Shown here one piece after another: positions 11,606 through 12,710 of a stretch of 12,710 nt of DNA. This stretch comes from Acidimicrobiia bacterium UBA4744. GTDB lineage: Bacteria; Actinomycetota; Acidimicrobiia; Spongiisociales; UBA4744. The notes under the pieces are model-generated. The model ran no database searches. It worked only from the letters and a program-made list of their open reading frames with translations, and was not told the origin of the DNA. The first letter of the stretch is position 1. Every line of letters begins with the position of its first letter. The stretch is taken from positions 15,527 to 28,236 of the forward strand of contig DHIO01000003.1 in assembly GCA_002403855.1 (NCBI GenBank), in the 5' to 3' direction. Made by a program: the position numbers and the translations under genes.

Positions 11606-12637
11606 ATGAACCACGCTTCGGCACCAGACGGCCACGGGGACGGCAGGTTGACGGGCGAGGACCGTCACAAGATCATCGCCAGTCTGTTCCACGAGGGCAC
11701 CCGTGCCCTTCCGTTTCTGCGCCGGTTTTCCACGTTGATGGGCCTCTCCGTCGCCCTGGCGGTCATGGGAATACTGGCGGATTCCACTGCGGTGGTGATC
11801 GGCGCCATGCTGGTGGCGCCGTTGATGACTCCCATCCTGGCGGTTTCCGCTTCGATCGCCATGGGTTGGCCCGCCCGGCTGCGGCGCAGCGTCACCATCG
11901 TGCTGCTGGCGGTTGGATCATCGGTAGTGCTGGCTGCAGTCATCTCGCTGGTCATCCCCGGCCGTCCCGATCCACTTCCCCAGGAGCTGTTGGCCAGAAC
12001 CTCGCCCAATCTGATCGATCTCGGGGTCGGTCTCGCCGCCGGCGCTGCGGGCGCATACGCCCACGTGCGGAGACAGGTTGCCGATGCGGTGGCAGGGGCC
12101 GCCGTCGCGGTTGCCCTGGTTCCGCCCTTGGCCGTGGTCGGCATCACCCTCCAGCTGGGGGAGTCTGCCTTGGCCCTCGGCGCTTTCCTGCTTTTCGTCG
12201 TGAATATGACGGGCATCGTGTTGAGCGGCCTGTTCACGTTCCTGCTGTCCGATTTCGTCCCCGGTCATCCCTTGCTGGCAGGACGGGGAAAGCTTGCCCG
12301 GAGTGTGAGATGGGCAGCGCTGGCGGTGATCATCGTGTGCCTCCCCCTTCAGGTGGGCAGGGGGAGGTTCAGGCCGCTCACCGAGAGCAGCGGTGAGGTC
12401 GAGCAGGTAGTGCAAGAGTGGGCCGGAGGCGAGGAATCAACCGTCGAGATTGTGGAGCTGTCCGTCGATGTCGAGGACGGAGTCGCAGAGGTCAATCTGG
12501 TTCTGGCCAGTCCCCTTCCCACTCCTTCTGCGACCGTTCTGGCCGACACCCTTGCCGGGGAGTTGGATCGCCCGGTGGAGATCGAGATGCAGGTGGTTTC
12601 GACTGCGACCAGGCGGGTCACCTCGGGCGAGCCCTAG
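11606..12637 (+). CDS. DUF389 (TIGR00341-type) hydrophobic membrane protein
   Basis: A 343-residue membrane protein. The DUF389 core spans about residues 45-215 with its signature strings VVIGAMLVAPLMTPI (63-77), RTSPNLIDL (131-139), GLAAGAAGAYA (142-152), ALVPPLAVVGI (170-180) and VNMTGI (199-204); six or so membrane segments run to about 250. A soluble C-terminal part of about 90 residues, with acidic beta-like stretches (EIVELSVDVEDGVAEVNLVL), ends the protein. The family is widespread in bacteria and archaea, and its function is unknown to me; transport is an inference from topology. ATG 11606 is taken as start. TTG 11597 and GTG 11600 are in frame just upstream, and the frame stays open to 11528 without a normal start. 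No ribosome binding site is evident at any of them. Confidence 0.85.
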   Translation: MNHASAPDGHGDGRLTGEDRHKIIASLFHEGTRALPFLRRFSTLMGLSVALAVMGILADSTAVVIGAMLVAPLMTPILAVSASIAMGWPARLRRSVTIVLLAVGSSVVLAAVISLVIPGRPDPLPQELLARTSPNLIDLGVGLAAGAAGAYAHVRRQVADAVAGAAVAVALVPPLAVVGITLQLGESALALGAFLLFVVNMTGIVLSGLFTFLLSDFVPGHPLLAGRGKLARSVRWAALAVIIVCLPLQVGRGRFRPLTESSGEVEQVVQEWAGGEESTVEIVELSVDVEDGVAEVNLVLASPLPTPSATVLADTLAGELDRPVEIEMQVVSTATRRVTSGEP

Positions 12638-12659
12638 ACGGCTCTCCGAAGCGGAGTCC

Positions 12660-12690
12660 GACCCTCCGAGATCCTCCGATGGGGAGGGTC
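12660..12690 (+). terminator. Hairpin after the DUF389 gene
   Basis: GACCCTCC (12660-12667) and GGAGGGTC (12683-12690) are perfect 8-bp arms with a 15-nt loop, 22 nt after the stop codon. A smaller CTCC-GAAGC-GGAG hairpin precedes it at about 12645-12657. Neither has a T-run, so a Rho-independent role is moderate at best. Nothing else is seen up to the window end. Confidence 0.45.
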
Positions 12691-12710
12691 CTGGTAGATA
12701 GGCCGACGGA

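Overview
The window is high-GC DNA with actinobacterial character. It carries a DUF2510 domain (PGWYADP...RYW.G..WTEHV), a short protein of the kind often labelled 'CpaE-like' in actinobacterial genomes, a Zincin_1 metallopeptidase ending in HEVGHHFGISDERL, and four genes whose start codon sits 5-7 nt behind a TANNNT -10 box with no ribosome binding site, as in leaderless actinobacterial mRNAs. It looks chromosomal; I see no transposase, integrase, phage gene, tRNA, rRNA or CRISPR array. The class is not determinable by eye. Acidimicrobiia-like bacteria are one guess.

Layout. 1-103 (-) is the 5' end of a SnoaL/NTF2-like gene, divergent from 386-865 (+), the CpaE-like small protein. 1136-1507 (+) is the small zinc metallopeptidase. 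1891-2199 (+) is a small secreted protein with a clear signal peptide, preceded by a 13-bp inverted repeat and followed by a hairpin terminator. 2435-2959 (-) is a DUF805-DUF2510 membrane protein. 3279-5823 (-) is a translationally coupled ABC exporter operon: one ATPase followed by two gaplessly alignable 263-residue permeases. Divergent from it, 5881-7494 (+) encodes a single-pass membrane protein with a large outer domain and 7620-8963 (+) a multi-pass membrane protein. 9270-10058 (+) is a short-chain dehydrogenase, convergent with 10223-11203 (-), an ornithine cyclodeaminase/mu-crystallin family enzyme. A roughly 400-bp divergent intergenic region rich in inverted repeats then leads to 11606-12637 (+), a DUF389 membrane protein.

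Most genes are single units with their own promoter or hairpin ends; the only clear operon is the ABC exporter. The content is envelope-heavy (secreted, membrane and transport proteins) with two small-molecule oxidoreductase-type enzymes. I find no recognisable defence, toxin or biosynthetic system. The most interesting unexplained items are the foldable region and tiny ORF upstream of the DUF389 gene, the 13-bp dyad before the secreted protein, the dyad upstream of the dehydrogenase, and the repeated leaderless gene architecture.
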